Part shown: piece after piece, positions 1 to 11,747 of the stretch
Layout: each line of letters opens with the position of its first letter
Numbering within the stretch: position 1 is the stretch's first letter
From: Paralvinella palmiformis
Taxonomy: Eukaryota > Annelida > Polychaeta > Terebellida > Alvinellidae
NCBI GenBank assembly: GCA_025642065.1
Contig: JAODUP010000045.1
Location: 482,001 to 546,000, forward strand
Length of the DNA stretch: 64,000 nt
Direction of reading: 5' to 3'
Notes under the pieces: model-generated
The model's database searches: none
Seen by the model: only the letters and a program-made list of their open reading frames with translations
Told to the model about the DNA's origin: nothing
Made by a program: the position numbers and the translations under genes

Positions 1-685
1 GCATGTGGGTGACATTAAATACGTGTCGTAGATAAATCCTACTTATGTAAGTTTAAATATTATGCAAAATCTTGTTGCTTAATTTGTTTGCAGGTTTTCT
101 TTAATACTGATATATGCTTGTTAATACTGAGTTTTTAACAATACATAACTATGTGATACTGTACTATATGCAATATTATCTAGGATAGCAGACACATAAT
201 ACAATATTCTTTTGATTGGGAGTCATTTAATTGTTATTAACCTATTTATTTGTTAGAGGCTAAAGTATTGAGGTACTGTTGAAAATCTTATATCACTAAT
301 CTTCAAGATTTTAACACATAAAATAGTGTACAGCTAGAGAGTTAATCAGCAGTTCATATCAAAGTAATTTAAGTATAAGCAAAAGCACTGCAGACAATTT
401 GTTCATTGACCACAAAATATGTAGAAATGTGTGGTGACTATTAGTTTAATAAAATGGAAAGTTTTAGAATAAAGATGGTAGATATAAACAAATGCCTGTT
501 GTGATGTCAACATTCAAATCATCATGATACATTTATAAGAATCCACAATTAGTGGGTTTTTTTAAATGTTATAAACATCTGGTAAGCTACAAAAGAAAGC
601 ACCAGCAATGAATAAAGAGAAACACAAGTTAAATACACATTATAATCCCTGCCCCCCCACCAAAGACAAATTATTAAACTGTTTA

Positions 686-729
<44 letters not shown>

Positions 730-1315
730 CCAATGCTGGCCTGCTTAGTTGCTACAGTGCACATAAAGATCACATTCTGCCAATTAGGTTCCAACCTCAA
801 TGTTATGGCATATATTTGACTAAGTCCTATATTCCACACAAACATGTTTAAAAGACTTGTCCACACCGTATGTTTTAAATGGTAATGATCTTGTGTTAAT
901 CTACAGAGAGATGATTGATGTTGCCTGAATATATCAGTATGTCACCATCAGTAACACTCTAATCTGCAATTAAAAACATCCATTTTCCTAGAGCTCTGAT
1001 AACATTTTAATAGGGACACACACAAACACGTATCCAATTAAATCTGGTGATGGTTCAAGTCATTCAGATCATATCACACTGTGACATTACTTCAAGCATA
1101 GTAAGCTGTGATGCATACCTATAAAGGCAGGGAAGTGAACTAAAGTGTGAAATACCCTTCAGACTTTGGCCAATACAAAGATCCAATCATACAGATCCTG
1201 GACCAACTACCCACATTACATATTTGGCCATTGAGATGTACAAGTATCTCCTAAATCAACTACCGGTATCATAAATCTCTCATATTTTATATACTGCCAT
1301 AAAACTGTTACTTAC
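1..1315. other. 3' flank or last intron of the BTB-ZF gene
   Basis: This AT-rich stretch follows the last exon I can place for the minus-strand zinc-finger gene. It contains a (TA)n run at about 692-726 and a short C-run near 651. I read the minus strand for another C2H2 exon that would complete finger 13 and saw none, so the terminal exon probably lies beyond the left edge. No other gene was seen. Confidence 0.5.
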
Positions 1316-1497
1316 TTTGATAATTGCCCTTTTCCTGAGTAGTATAATCACAGTACATACAGTGGTACCTCTTGGCCTCCTCGTGTCGAGCCATGTGTGT
1401 TTTCAGTTCAGATTCTTCGCCATAGGATGCTCCACACTGATCACAGATGTATGGTCGGATGCCACGATGGATTTTGTTCATGTGCTTCTCCAGATTT
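1316..1497 (-). CDS. BTB-ZF exon 6: fingers 11 (end), 12 and start of 13
   Basis: The acceptor CTTCCAG| at 1498 supplies NLEKHMNKIH to finger 11. A TGEKP-like linker and finger 12 (CDQCGASY ... HMARH) follow. Finger 13 starts (CMYCDYTTQEKGNYQ) and is cut at a donor matching AAA|GTAAGT, so at least one further exon must exist downstream. Confidence 0.83.
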
Positions 1498-2062
1498 CTG
1501 GAAGATATGGATAAACACACTTGGCACTACACAACGAGAAATTAAAATAGTCCAATTATGTCTCCGTGAAACAAGAAAGCTCTATTAGATATATAACAAT
1601 GTAGAGAATATATATGTTTCTATAAAGTATAACTTGCACTGATATAGATAAATGTTGTACTCATCATTATAACACATATAACGCACTTCTCTGTTTTAAG
1701 CATCCGTCCACATTCTGAACATTTATAGGGTTTGTCATTGTTGTGTTTCCTCAAATGTATATCTAAAGAGTACATCGTTAAAGAGGAGTAGTCACAGCCT
1801 TTTTCTGGACATTTGTGCAACTAAAAAACAAGAACATATTAAGAATTAGCAGTGTGTGTGTGTGTGTGTGGAGAGGAAGAGAGAAGTGGGGAGATCGGTC
1901 CTGATCACAACTAGGAGATACGGGCAAGAGGCAACTCCACTTGGTAATGAGATAATCAAATGAAACATCTCACAGACACAAGTAACAGGATTTGAACCTT
2001 GACCTGGGGGTTTGCCCAGCAATACAATACTATTTGTGCTACAAGAGTGCCTTAAGTATCTC

Positions 2063-2103
<41 letters not shown>

Positions 2104-5100
2104 TAAACGTTTGTATACCTTTATGGTTGGATCTAAAATATTGTGTGCCTTGAAATAATGGTGCTTTAGATAGTAATGTTTATGGAACTGACGACCACAC
2201 ATTTCACAAGTCTTGCCAGCCATATGATTGAGTCTTATGTGTCTGCAATAAAAAAAGTCAGTGAAATGATGATCTACTTAGATCTGTCGGAAGAGAACAC
2301 AAAGAATTATAATTAACTACAACAAAACCCATCCCAGTGACCACTTTTGAAACAGACTACCCTCTCCCAAAACACCGATGAGAAACATTCCCTCCAAAGT
2401 TACCACTATCCAGATTAAAAGCTAAACTGGAAAGGTAGCAAAAATTAAAGAAATTTACGCATACATGAAATAAATGTTGATACAATTTAACACGATTCAA
2501 ACAAATTGAACATTAAAATTCACAGCTGATTCTTAAAATAATTACCTTGCCATACGTTTCTTTAATGCTGTTTTGTAAAGACAGAAATGACACTCGTAGC
2601 TGGCAGATGGATGACACGTTCTCATGTGACGTTCTAACTCGTATACCATGATTGTAGAAAATTTACATCCATCCTCTTGGCATTGTATTTTCTTCACATC
2701 CATGTTCTTCATGTGCATGATGTATGCTCTAGTTACTGGAAGGCCATGCACCTGGTTCATGTGCTGTCTCAGGGTGGTCATGGCTTTGAAGAGACGTGCA
2801 CAGACTGGACACTTCTTCGGCTGGCCAGGTTTGCGGTTGTTGATTTTGGAACGGAGAAGAACACTGGCGGGCGAGGTCAGTTCAAGCTCTATTTCATCCT
2901 GGGTGAGACCATGGATTGGCAGATGTATGAGTAAGGCCTTGTGGTACTTGAATGCACATTGACAATGTCTACATATCAGTGATCTGACCTGAACGGGGCA
3001 GACATCACCAACTGGAGGACCACCATGGAAGCGAATGCAGTGTTGTTTCAGAACTTGTGCATAAAGGAATTGCTTACCACAATGTGCACACGTCAGAGTC
3101 TCTGAGTTTCGAATGCGTAATTCTGACCTGTGCATTTTGAGTCTGTGATAAACACAAGCAGCTGGCTGAAGTAATGTTAAGCTACATTTTCTACACTGCC
3201 TCTGGAAACCATGTCTTTGTAGGCAGTGAAGCAGGCGGAGTGAAAAGGGCAATCTAACATTACACAGCTTACACCTACATCTTGGTATAAGCCTTAAATT
3301 ACCCTTAAACTTTAGCTTTTGCTCAGCTTTTTTGGTTTTCCGCCTGCCCGTTAGTGTATCACCAATATGTCTGCTTAAGACATTATTGATTTCTTTAATT
3401 CCATTCAAAGAAGGTTCAGAATTCTCTGTCTTAATTCCATTTAATGCTTTTTTAATCACACGAGATCCATCTAACATCACAGACTTCAAATCTGAGCCAT
3501 TTATGGAAATATTTTTCTCTAAAGGGTACAGTTTACCACTCACTTCACGTGCCTGTTTTGAGTTATCTAATGTTTCTTTGACCACATGCTTGGTCTGATT
3601 ATCAGAGTGAAATGAACAGTCAGAATTTCCATGTTCTTTCTCTGTGCTGGAGTTTTTTGTTGGCCATATACCAGCAGCTGTCAGGTTAATATGCACATCG
3701 ACATCATTAGGTTTATGACTAATACTTGTGTATGATGTTCGTGAATCCTCAAAAACTGGCTGGGTTAATGCGTCAGGATTACCAGCCTGTAAAACCTCAC
3801 CAGCCTGTGACAACTCACTGGCCTGTGGTATATCAGGCTCATTGGCATATGAAAAATAAGACTCGCCACCTTGAGAGACGTCATGATTACCAGTTTGTGA
3901 AACAATTCTACTATATTTTATATCCATATTACTGTTATATGACTCTGAGTGTCCGGAATGCCCATGGCGACTATTAACAACGTTTTCCAATCTTTGATCT
4001 CCATACCTACGTTGGGTGGATTTTTTCTTTGGGGTTCGATCCTGACCTTCAGGACCAGTCACGGATATTGTCCAGAAGTACTGCCTTATATACAGTGGCA
4101 TGTACCTCCTCTGTAACACTCCTAACCAGTTAAGTCGTCTGTAGTGATGACTCTTCTCATGTAAAACCTTCGCAGAATAATGAATGAATACATCATGACA
4201 TATTGAACATTTCAAGTTGTGGAAAGTCAGTTTTGCAATTGGCAAAGATGGAGACAAGTCGGAAATATCTTGATGGCTTTGTGAACACTCCTCCTTGCCA
4301 AAGCTGTTCAACAGCTGATTTCTGATGTTTTTAGTTTTACAACCTTCTTCCAGACTCTTTCTGCTTTGTTTAACGTAAAAACTACTTCCATAGCCTGATG
4401 ATGATGATCTTGAAGCAGCTGTCATCACAATTCTATTATTTCTGTTCTGATGTTGGCTTCTGTGTGATCTTCTACATGGCACTGTCTGCTTGTCATCTTT
4501 TGTTTGATCACACAGATCTTCAGTATCTGATGCCGAGTTAATACTCTCTGATTTGGAGACCATCTGAATTATAGAAATTAATAGTTATGTCCAAAAGAAA
4601 CAGATTTTCATGCTGGACTAGTCCAAATTAAAGGATTGTATTTTTAAGAATAGATAATAAAAACATGTATCTAAACAGTCTAATAACATAGAAGTATTGT
4701 TTTCAATTACTGAGGTTGATGCAAAAATCACCATATTATTATTTCTTTATCACTGCCAATATTTATTATTAATACTAATGAAATATTGAGGAGAAAAAAT
4801 AACAGGTTATATTTGTTATTTTACACAAGATACCTCAAACTCAGCAATGTAAATACTGTATTATCATTCCCATATAAAATTATCAAATATAATCATATTG
4901 CTGTCAATTGTAATCTTTCATATAAAACTAAAACATACATCAATATTTATTAACTGTACTATGACAATAATAAGAATCTGTGGAAATACACCTTATAATG
5001 CACAAATGTTATCTTCAAATGTGCCTAGATTTAGGTATAGAATCTACTATACTGTGGCATATTTCTTTTGTTTATATAAAACAAATATAACAATTTCCAA

Positions 5101-7862
5101 AAACATTAAATTCAGGAAATATGATGTTCTTACAACCAGAACCTATTAATTAATATCACCAAAAAAGTCAGCAAAAGTTCAATAAATAAACTTAAATGTG
5201 CTAAAAAATGTATCTCATTAGTGGAGTTTCACTGGTAAAAATCTACTTTTGTACTAAACTCTTATTAACTACAACAAAAGGGAAAAATCTGAAACTGTAA
5301 ATAACATAAAATCTGATCAATATGACTGTGCTTTATATCTTAGCACCAATCATGCTTAGTATATTCTTAAATACCAACTCACATATTCAATACACAATAT
5401 TAGTGATATATCTTTCTCAGACCTTGTATAAGTAATAAGTTATGGACATGTAGGTAGATGAAGAACTGAGAATAACAATTTATTCCAGTTTAGCTTGTTG
5501 TTGAACCATTTGGCAAATCAAGTAAAAAAAACAACACTGCAACAACATGTCGACTAAACTGGATACAGATATCTAACTTGATTGTCGTAGTCTGGACTTG
5601 ACTTGTGAGTATCATCAGATCATATTCATAGGGACGACAAGGCGTACGTAGCAAGTGGACTAATGTGGTGTTCATAGGTTGGTCTCTGGGATTCATCGGC
5701 TAAGTAGAAGTTGCTGTGAAAAACTGATTTTATGTGGTTTAATGTACTGGTAACTGTGTTTAGATGATAGCCTTCCAGCAGTTTGAAATATCTCTGGAAA
5801 CGGTAACATTATTTTCAGTAAGAGTTCCTCATCAGAACATTGTCAATTCTTGGAATGATAATCTGCTCTGCTAGATCATAATTGGTTTTTATGGGTTCCA
5901 TTTAACCAGTGCTCCTTATGACGATGAATTATATAACTGGATTCACTATTATGGTGGCATTTTTTACTTTTCTGTTCTGTTATATCAGTAGCAAAACATT
6001 TCAAGTAAATATGAAAACAAATTGGAGTAAAGATGCACTATCTTGTGAAATTATGAATGATTATATAACCAACCATCACTGACACTATTGCAACCAGGGA
6101 TGCCAAGTTTGTTAGCAATTACTCTCTTCCTTTCACATGGTAATTTATCTAGCTTTAAAATGGACATATTTAGCTGAACCAATACAACTAAGTACTACCC
6201 AAACTGTTGATAAATAGTGTACCTAAATATTTCATAAAACAGCTTATTTATAAATATAGCTACCTTTTTTTTATGCTTTCTCTTCACAGTCTGTGGCTTT
6301 CTTCTCTTATTCCTTTCTGCTCTCTTCCCACCTCCTTTCCTTTTACTAGACTTTCTTTTATGCAGAGCATCCTTTACTTCTAATTGATTATCTTCACACT
6401 TCACTATCCCAGAATCTCTAATCACACAACGCAATTGTTCCTTTGACTCTGATATATCTCCAACATCTGCTTTGACAGAAGTCTCCACATTCTGAGAATT
6501 GCTCATTACGTACGTGTTACCAGATGTGCTATGATTGGCTGGTGCAGCATGCTGTTGTTGACCACTCTCCAAATTAGACATCAGGAACCTCTGACACATT
6601 GCCATTACCTGCGTCATATCAAGCAGGGTTGCGGCTGCTAGGATTGGCAATGCAGTGTGGGCATTTATATCCAGGTTACCTGTATATATGTAGTCAATCA
6701 GCTGACCCATAGTCACTGAATCAATGGCTGAAAGTACAAATCGTACACCTCAAATATTGAAATACATCATATTTGTTCAGTTGACAGAGATTAAAACTAG
6801 GATATCTCATGTTTGGATTCCATTAATAAAATATTCAGATATTTCACAGTTCACACTCCTTAATCTGATACAGGATCAACAAGTACCATTGTATGGCTGA
6901 TTGCTTTGTTTAGTCTTGGCATTGTTCATGCCAGGAACACGAGTCTGAGGACCTTAGGGAAATGATATGATCAAACTAAAGGTTTTACTGAATGATAAAA
7001 CAGGTAAAGGTAACAATAGGATTCAATCTGATAGCACAATCAGCTACCAAATGTATTATGCCAGTATTCAAATAACATTGCGTTAGGGGAAGGTTAGAAA
7101 TGGTGATAAAGCAATGAAATATGTTAGGGTAGGGTATTTATTTATGAATATTAAAACCTAGTCTATTTTTACATAAATATTATGCACCTAAACTCTTCAC
7201 AACATATGGCATTTGTCAATCAATTACTGCAATAAATGACTTTACAACAAATACCTTTCAAATTAATCAACTCTTTACTATAAATTTGTAAAAACATTAA
7301 CAATTAACACAAGAAAACATCAGAAGATCACTAACCGTGGTAATAATAAATACTTGGAGAAACTTTAATAAACAGTAGAATTTTTTTTTTTTCTAACAAA
7401 ATGTTATCATACTATATCCATGCTAAAGGTTATATACTCTAGTTAAAAATATAAGTGCTTTGGAGATATTTATGAAACCATAATACAAAGTCCATTTCTT
7501 TTACTTAAAAATGTGTTTAACCTACATTATACATGAACTGGATACAAAAAAAATTTAACAATTAGTTAAAATGAAATTGCTTTAAATGACAGCCTGTAAT
7601 TACTATAATATTTCAAACTTCTGCGAAGAAGATAACAGAAGCTAATAAAACTACCTTGAACCTGATATCGATCATTCTCTAACTGCCCTGTCTCCAACAG
7701 CTTTCTAAATTTTCTTGAAAAGGCTGCTAGCATTGCCTTGTGAACTCTGAACTCCATGACAGTAGACTCAGTGACTTCAATGATGAAGTCACAGGCCAGT
7801 TGCCGCTGATAGATGGTACGCAGCACCTGAAGTATCTCCTTTGCCTGCTCCTCAGTCTCCAT
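1316..7862 (-). CDS. BTB/POZ domain C2H2 zinc-finger protein (six exons, 3' end outside the window)
   Basis: This is probably a nuclear DNA-binding transcription factor. Exons on the minus strand run 7862-7655, 6727-6264, 4563-2546, 2242-2119, 1820-1687 and 1497-1316. All joins keep frame and have GT/AG borders, giving about 1,043 residues in the window. Residues 1 to about 115 form a BTB domain split over exons 1 and 2 (CDFIIEV, FRVHKAMLAAFS, LIDYIYTG). A lysine/arginine-rich linker that looks like a nuclear localisation signal follows. After it come twelve complete C2H2 fingers, one early in exon 3 and the rest clustered from late exon 3 onwards. A thirteenth finger is cut by the final donor. 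Three fingers are reconstructed exactly by splicing, which supports the exon model. BTB domains of this family dimerise and often recruit corepressors. I cannot name an orthologue. The start ATG at 7862 has G at -3 and G at +4. Confidence 0.88.
1687..1820 (-). CDS. BTB-ZF exon 5: finger 10 and first half of finger 11
   Basis: The acceptor is TTTTTTAG| at 1821. Finger 10 has a C-x4-C spacing (CPEKGCDYSS). Finger 11 begins (CSECGRMLKTE) and its histidines lie in exon 6. The donor GAA|GTGCGT is weak by consensus, but it is the one that restores a perfect finger across the junction. Confidence 0.8.
1880..2062 (-). repeat. tRNA-headed SINE (family 1) inside intron 4
   Basis: Read on the minus strand, this has an A-box-like TAGCACAAATAG and a B-box-like GGTTCAAATCC about 40 bases later. 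A shared body follows (GCAAACCCCCAGG, TGTGTCTGTGAGATG) that also occurs at 24.7 kb and in part at 52.6 kb. It takes up most of the 298-bp intron together with a (CA)n tract at 2069-2101. The B-box is mutated from GGTTCGA, so this is an old copy. Confidence 0.65.
2119..2242 (-). CDS. BTB-ZF exon 4: ends finger 8 and holds finger 9
   Basis: The acceptor ATTGCAG| at 2243 gives RHIRLNH, which supplies the two histidines missing from finger 8. Finger 9 follows (CEMCGRQFHKHYYLKHHYF). The donor AAAG|GTATAC leaves phase 0. Confidence 0.85.
2546..4563 (-). CDS. BTB-ZF exon 3: large exon with eight zinc fingers
   Basis: This exon of 2,018 bases starts at an acceptor directly before an ATG (TTCAG|ATGGTC), so an alternative promoter could also start here. 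It has a serine-rich, low-complexity N-terminal part, one isolated finger (CSICHDVF ... HEKSHH), a long disordered stretch with a Q/A/G-rich repeat around 3750-3860, and then a cluster of fingers. The last finger (YECHFCLYKT) is completed only by exon 4. The donor CAAG|GTAATT leaves two coding bases. Confidence 0.88.
4564..6263. other. Intron 2 of the BTB-ZF gene
   Basis: This AT-rich intron of 1,700 bases holds two abutting minus-strand open stretches at about 5845-5700 (SDEELLLKIMLPFPEIFQ) and 5696-5490 (MNPRDQPMNT), in different frames and overlapping at ATGA. They may be an exon remnant or a transposon scrap. I do not recognise them. The rest shows nothing distinctive. Confidence 0.4.
6264..6727 (-). 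CDS. BTB-ZF exon 2: second half of BTB plus basic linker
   Basis: The acceptor is TTTCAG| at 6728. The exon begins with the BTB helix sequence IDSVTMGQLIDYIYTG and ends in a strongly basic segment (KRKSSKRKGGGKR ... KRKHKKK), a likely nuclear localisation signal. The donor AAG|GTAGCT leaves phase 0, matching the next exon. Confidence 0.85.
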
Positions 7863-8159
7863 GCCAAAGGTCAGGGGAGATAATACAACTAGTCAGGCAG
7901 CTAACATTGCCTATAAGTGACAAAATAATAATGATTAACACAAACATGATAAATGCTAAAAAATATATTTTTAGTGCTACCTATAAATAGTAAATTAAGC
8001 ATGAAAATGGACATAATTTGTTGTTGCTTCTCCACCATGGTTACTGATGATGATTACTGTGATATAATTATGCCAGTGATAATATTTTGTGAAATAGGCT
8101 ACGTCAATGTGTATACAGTCATAAATATACATTTCTTTCATTATCATCCAAGATAATTT
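6728..8159. other. Intron 1 and 5' flank of the BTB-ZF gene
   Basis: Bases 6728-7654 form intron 1 and show no feature beyond a T-run near 7381. Bases 7863-8159 should hold the 5' UTR and promoter of the zinc-finger gene. No clear TATA box or CpG-rich stretch is visible there. Confidence 0.35.
7655..7862 (-). CDS. BTB-ZF exon 1: start and first half of the BTB fold
   Basis: The exon opens with METEEQAKEI and carries the BTB core up to LENDRYQVQ. The donor AAG|GTAG at 7654 leaves one coding base, which joins exon 2 to give an alanine codon. The frame stays open into the intron, but the protein after the donor loses BTB character, which supports splicing here. Confidence 0.85.
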
Positions 8160-9190
8160 GGTGTATAGGCTGCACTTTTGATACCACGAAATCGCCGCCA
8201 AAAGCGGGTGCGGCTTATACACAGGTCAGACTAAAAGGGAAGGTAATATTTGGCATAATATAGGGGGAAATACAATAATATTGTTTTACAACATTAATTA
8301 TGAATATATAAACATCAAATAAATTAATTAGGTGTTTTCGCTGTTGTCTTTTGAAGCCAAACTTAATCTGATAACCGCCAGTGAGTAGTGTGGTGTCGGC
8401 CTGTTGTAAAGTAATAATGTATGAGTAATGTAGTCAGGTCAGACTGTTGCTGGTACTAAGCCATCTGGGAATGGCCAGCACATGATTTATTATCTAGAGG
8501 TGTCAAATGATCCGGATCACTATTAATCTGTTTGATGAACAGGGATCCAGAAAGCACAGGAATCCAGTAAAGTACAACAATCTGATCCTACAAAAGGTGT
8601 ATGTCCAAATCGGCTGTGATCCGAAAACGGCAGCACTATTACCAATACAGCCGCCTCCATAAACTATTGGAGGCAGATTATATTTTTGGTCTATCTAAGA
8701 CGTGTCATTACTATCGAAATGTGTGAGCATGTGTAAAACTGTAACTGAACGGAATGGCAAATGAGGCCACGCAAAGAATGACCATAGCAGCCACATCAAA
8801 GGAAAACGATTACAGTAAACAATGTATTAATTACTTCCAAAGCTGGCACATGGGAACTACTAATAAACTACTTCAAACAGCATTACGGAAACGAACGCAC
8901 AGCAGCAGACAACCTGAAGCGGCTGTTGTTACCTATCGTCACACAGTGGGTGAAAATGGCTTGGGATTAAATTGAGCCTGACAAAGAAGGCAAGATGTAT
9001 GATGACATGCTGACACATGAACAAATACAACAAATGTTCAATGAAGATAGTGATGATGACGAATATTTGGGTTTTGAATAAATTTGTTTATTTTAGTGCG
9101 GCTTATACATGGGTTTGACTGGCGGGGGGTTTATTGGTCCTAAAACCTGGTGTGGCTTATACACGAGTGTGGCCTATACACGAGTATATA
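8160..9190 (+). mobile_element. Pogo/Tigger-like DNA transposon fossil
   Basis: The two ends carry inverted copies of a TIR-like block built from GCGGCTTATACAC. On the left GTGTATAGGCTGCAC is followed by GTGCGGCTTATACAC, and on the right TGCGGCTTATACAT is followed by GTGTGGCTTATACACGAG. The interior (about 8740-9081, plus) keeps the C-terminal end of a CENP-B/jerky/pogo-type transposase in broken frames. Visible parts are WVKMAWD, then an in-frame stop, then a tail rich in aspartate and glutamate ending YLGFE. Such tails are typical of pogo-type transposases. The HTH and catalytic core are not recognisable. Confidence 0.6.
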
Positions 9191-11066
9191 CAGTAAATAT
9201 TTTTCCATTTGGATTTTACATGTGCATAAGATGAATAGCTTGATGTCCAATATACTGTAGGACTATTTAAAAATAAGATGAAGTCCTTTTCAAAGGAAGA
9301 CAAATTCCATTTCAGATGTTGTATTTTCTATTTCAAAAAAGGCTTATTCCATTTTAGATTACAGTGTTTCCATTTCAAAACGAGAAAAAAATTCCATAAC
9401 GTATTTACGATGAATTTTAAAGGAACAAAGTCAGACAGACAATTGTTACTAGTAAAACCCAAGAGATTTGAAAGTTCTCTGAGGATCACCGGCATAAACT
9501 ATAAACAGAATTTAAAAGAAGACTAAACGATAAAGGAAGTAATAAGGAAAAAAGACAACTACAACAATGTATTCAGCGAATACAACTAGCAGAATTTGAT
9601 ATACATCAGCCCAGTCAGTAACCAGCGTACGGAGACACTGAATACATTATCTCAAAGAAAATAATAAAAATGTCCATGATCTGTCACTCTTTAATGGCTA
9701 AAGGGAATGTTCGTTCCTGGCAACGTGTCTTACTAAGTTACTCACTCTTACAGCGTGTACGTCACGTGCTTTTGTTAAAAACATCTTGGTTATAACCAGT
9801 GGTTCTAAGTAATGGTTTAGCTAAGGATTTGTGAATAATTTACACGTGTGTGCATTTACAGATACACACATATTCGCGTGTTGTGTTAGGCCTGAGAATG
9901 TATAATGGAGAAAAACTCTAAAAACAATCGCAAAAGATTTGGGGGGGGGTTAATGGGGGGTTTGGTGTCCCCCTTTGCATCCACATTTAAAAAAAAATTG
10001 TTCATTGGAAAAACTCTGAAATCTGCGGAACATTGTCAGGCATGTGTATAAAACAATGGATGTATTAGACTGAAATTTTACATAACTAGGCCACATATTA
10101 TGATATATTATTTACATGGAAAAGATACTAAATGCATGTAGAGTTTCCATTATGGGATACATACAATTGAATAAAATAATGGTTATATCCTTAACTTAAG
10201 TATGCTGTAGGGTGGTCTTCTAGCATCCCTGTAAAAAAATAAACCGAGTATGTCAACTCAATGTAGGAGCTGGTTTTGAGGTACATAACATAGGTCTAAC
10301 TTAAATGGTTTATTCAATACATTCATGATAGAGAGAAGCAGAATACATGCAAGTATATTATATACACCCTCATGGCTCAGCCATTTAATACAAGTAACAA
10401 TAACTGTTTATTGATATATTTATGCAACTAAATGTTAGATCTAGACTAGAGACTCTACCTTTGTCACAAGTCATTAGATCTAGTGCAAACATTTCCAAAG
10501 CATTAATAATTCTAGTTATTTTGTCAAACATCATAACTTCAGCTCTAAAACCTTACGTAAATTGTCAGGTTACGAGCTGGTATTATACAGGTTATGAATC
10601 AGTGTGGTTACGAAACAATATTACGCGATATGGCTTAGTTACGAAAATACATGTTCCCTTTTCGATCATTTGATCAAATATATCAGCTAGACGCCTAGAG
10701 GCTGAGACTAAGCTAGTCCTAGACAAGGTCTAGATTCTTAAAAATCTACTAATAAACTTATCCTACATCACTACCTTACTGTCACGATACTACTTTCACA
10801 CATCACAATACCTTTGGGGAAATTAAATATGAAGCTCTAAACTTAAGCTTCAAATACTGTCCGAAATTCTGACAAAATATACTTTTTAACCTCACCAAAA
10901 GTGACCGAAACAAATCCCTAATCAGAAACGACGACGCATAGGGCATTCTTCAGATGGCGTACAATAAGTAACCGGATGTGGGCGATAATGGAAAATATAT
11001 GTTTCATTATGTAGCAGTCAGTGTAGTTTCAGTTTTAACTTAGATGTATCTCAGTAATCTGAAAGA
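9191..11066. other. Intergenic, no gene seen
   Basis: This is AT-rich sequence. A guanine-rich patch at about 9943-9972 (runs of nine and six G) could form a G-quadruplex. The last 100 bases before 11067 should contain the TMEM60 promoter, but no canonical motif stands out. Confidence 0.4.
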
Positions 11067-11476
11067 ATGGCATTGAACCACAAAGCTTTGTTCACCTGGT
11101 TGATGGTTCTGACATTTTTCGTTTTACTGGTTGTACGGTTGGACGAGAAAGTGACATGGAATTGGTTCATCATATTCATACCGATGTGGCTATTTGACTG
11201 CGTATGTCTGGTGTTTACTATTTTCTACATGATAACACAGTGCTATAACGGACCCGATGGAGGAATAGAGTCCGTGCTAGCAGCTTGACGATGAACAGAC
11301 AAGTGTGGTCTTTATTTGTCGTCTTACTGAAGCTGGCTTTCCAAGTATTGTTGTGTCTAAGGTTGGAGTATATACAAAAGATGAGACTGCCCATAGTACT
11401 AGCTCCGCTGTGGATACTACTGGTAGGAGTGATTGCTGAAGTCATGACAAGCCTTGTATCCATATTCAATCAATGA
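11067..11476 (+). CDS. TMEM60: Transmembrane protein 60, with a frame change in the middle
   Basis: TMEM60 is a small conserved multi-pass membrane protein of unknown function. Frame 1 (11067-11288, 73 codons) gives the first two membrane helices with the family hallmark RLDEKVTWNWFIIFIPMW. The following frame (from about 11249 to 11476) gives helices three and four with LLKLAFQVLLCL and the loop-helix RLPIVLAPLWILLVGVIAE. Together they match the full length of the family (about 130 residues). The halves are in different frames and overlap between 11249 and 11288. Skipping forward two bases or back one joins them. Both halves look well preserved, so a base-call error or a recent one-base loss is likelier than an old pseudogene. 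There is no room for an intron. ATG at 11067 fits the family N-terminus. Confidence 0.82.
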
Positions 11477-11747
11477 CAGCTTCGTGGATTTGTGCTTCTT
11501 GTCTCGTCTCCTCTAGTTCATGGCCTAATCTTTGTTGCATTGATTGTACACTAAAGAGTGGCAGGGTGAAACAGTTAGATCTACAGTGATGTGTTAAAGT
11601 AGATCTAAGTAATGACAGTTAATGAGTTCTGCTAATGTTGGTGCATCTCAGTGGATAATAAAATATAATAATAAAAGCAAGTGATATCTAAATAATTTTA
11701 TGTTCATATCTTAGTTTTCTGCTGAAGGTTGATAATAATTAGGCCAT

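Noticed and set aside
2648..2962. Plus-strand frames inside the zinc-finger exon
   Set aside because: They are antisense shadows of exon 3, whose fingers are unambiguous.
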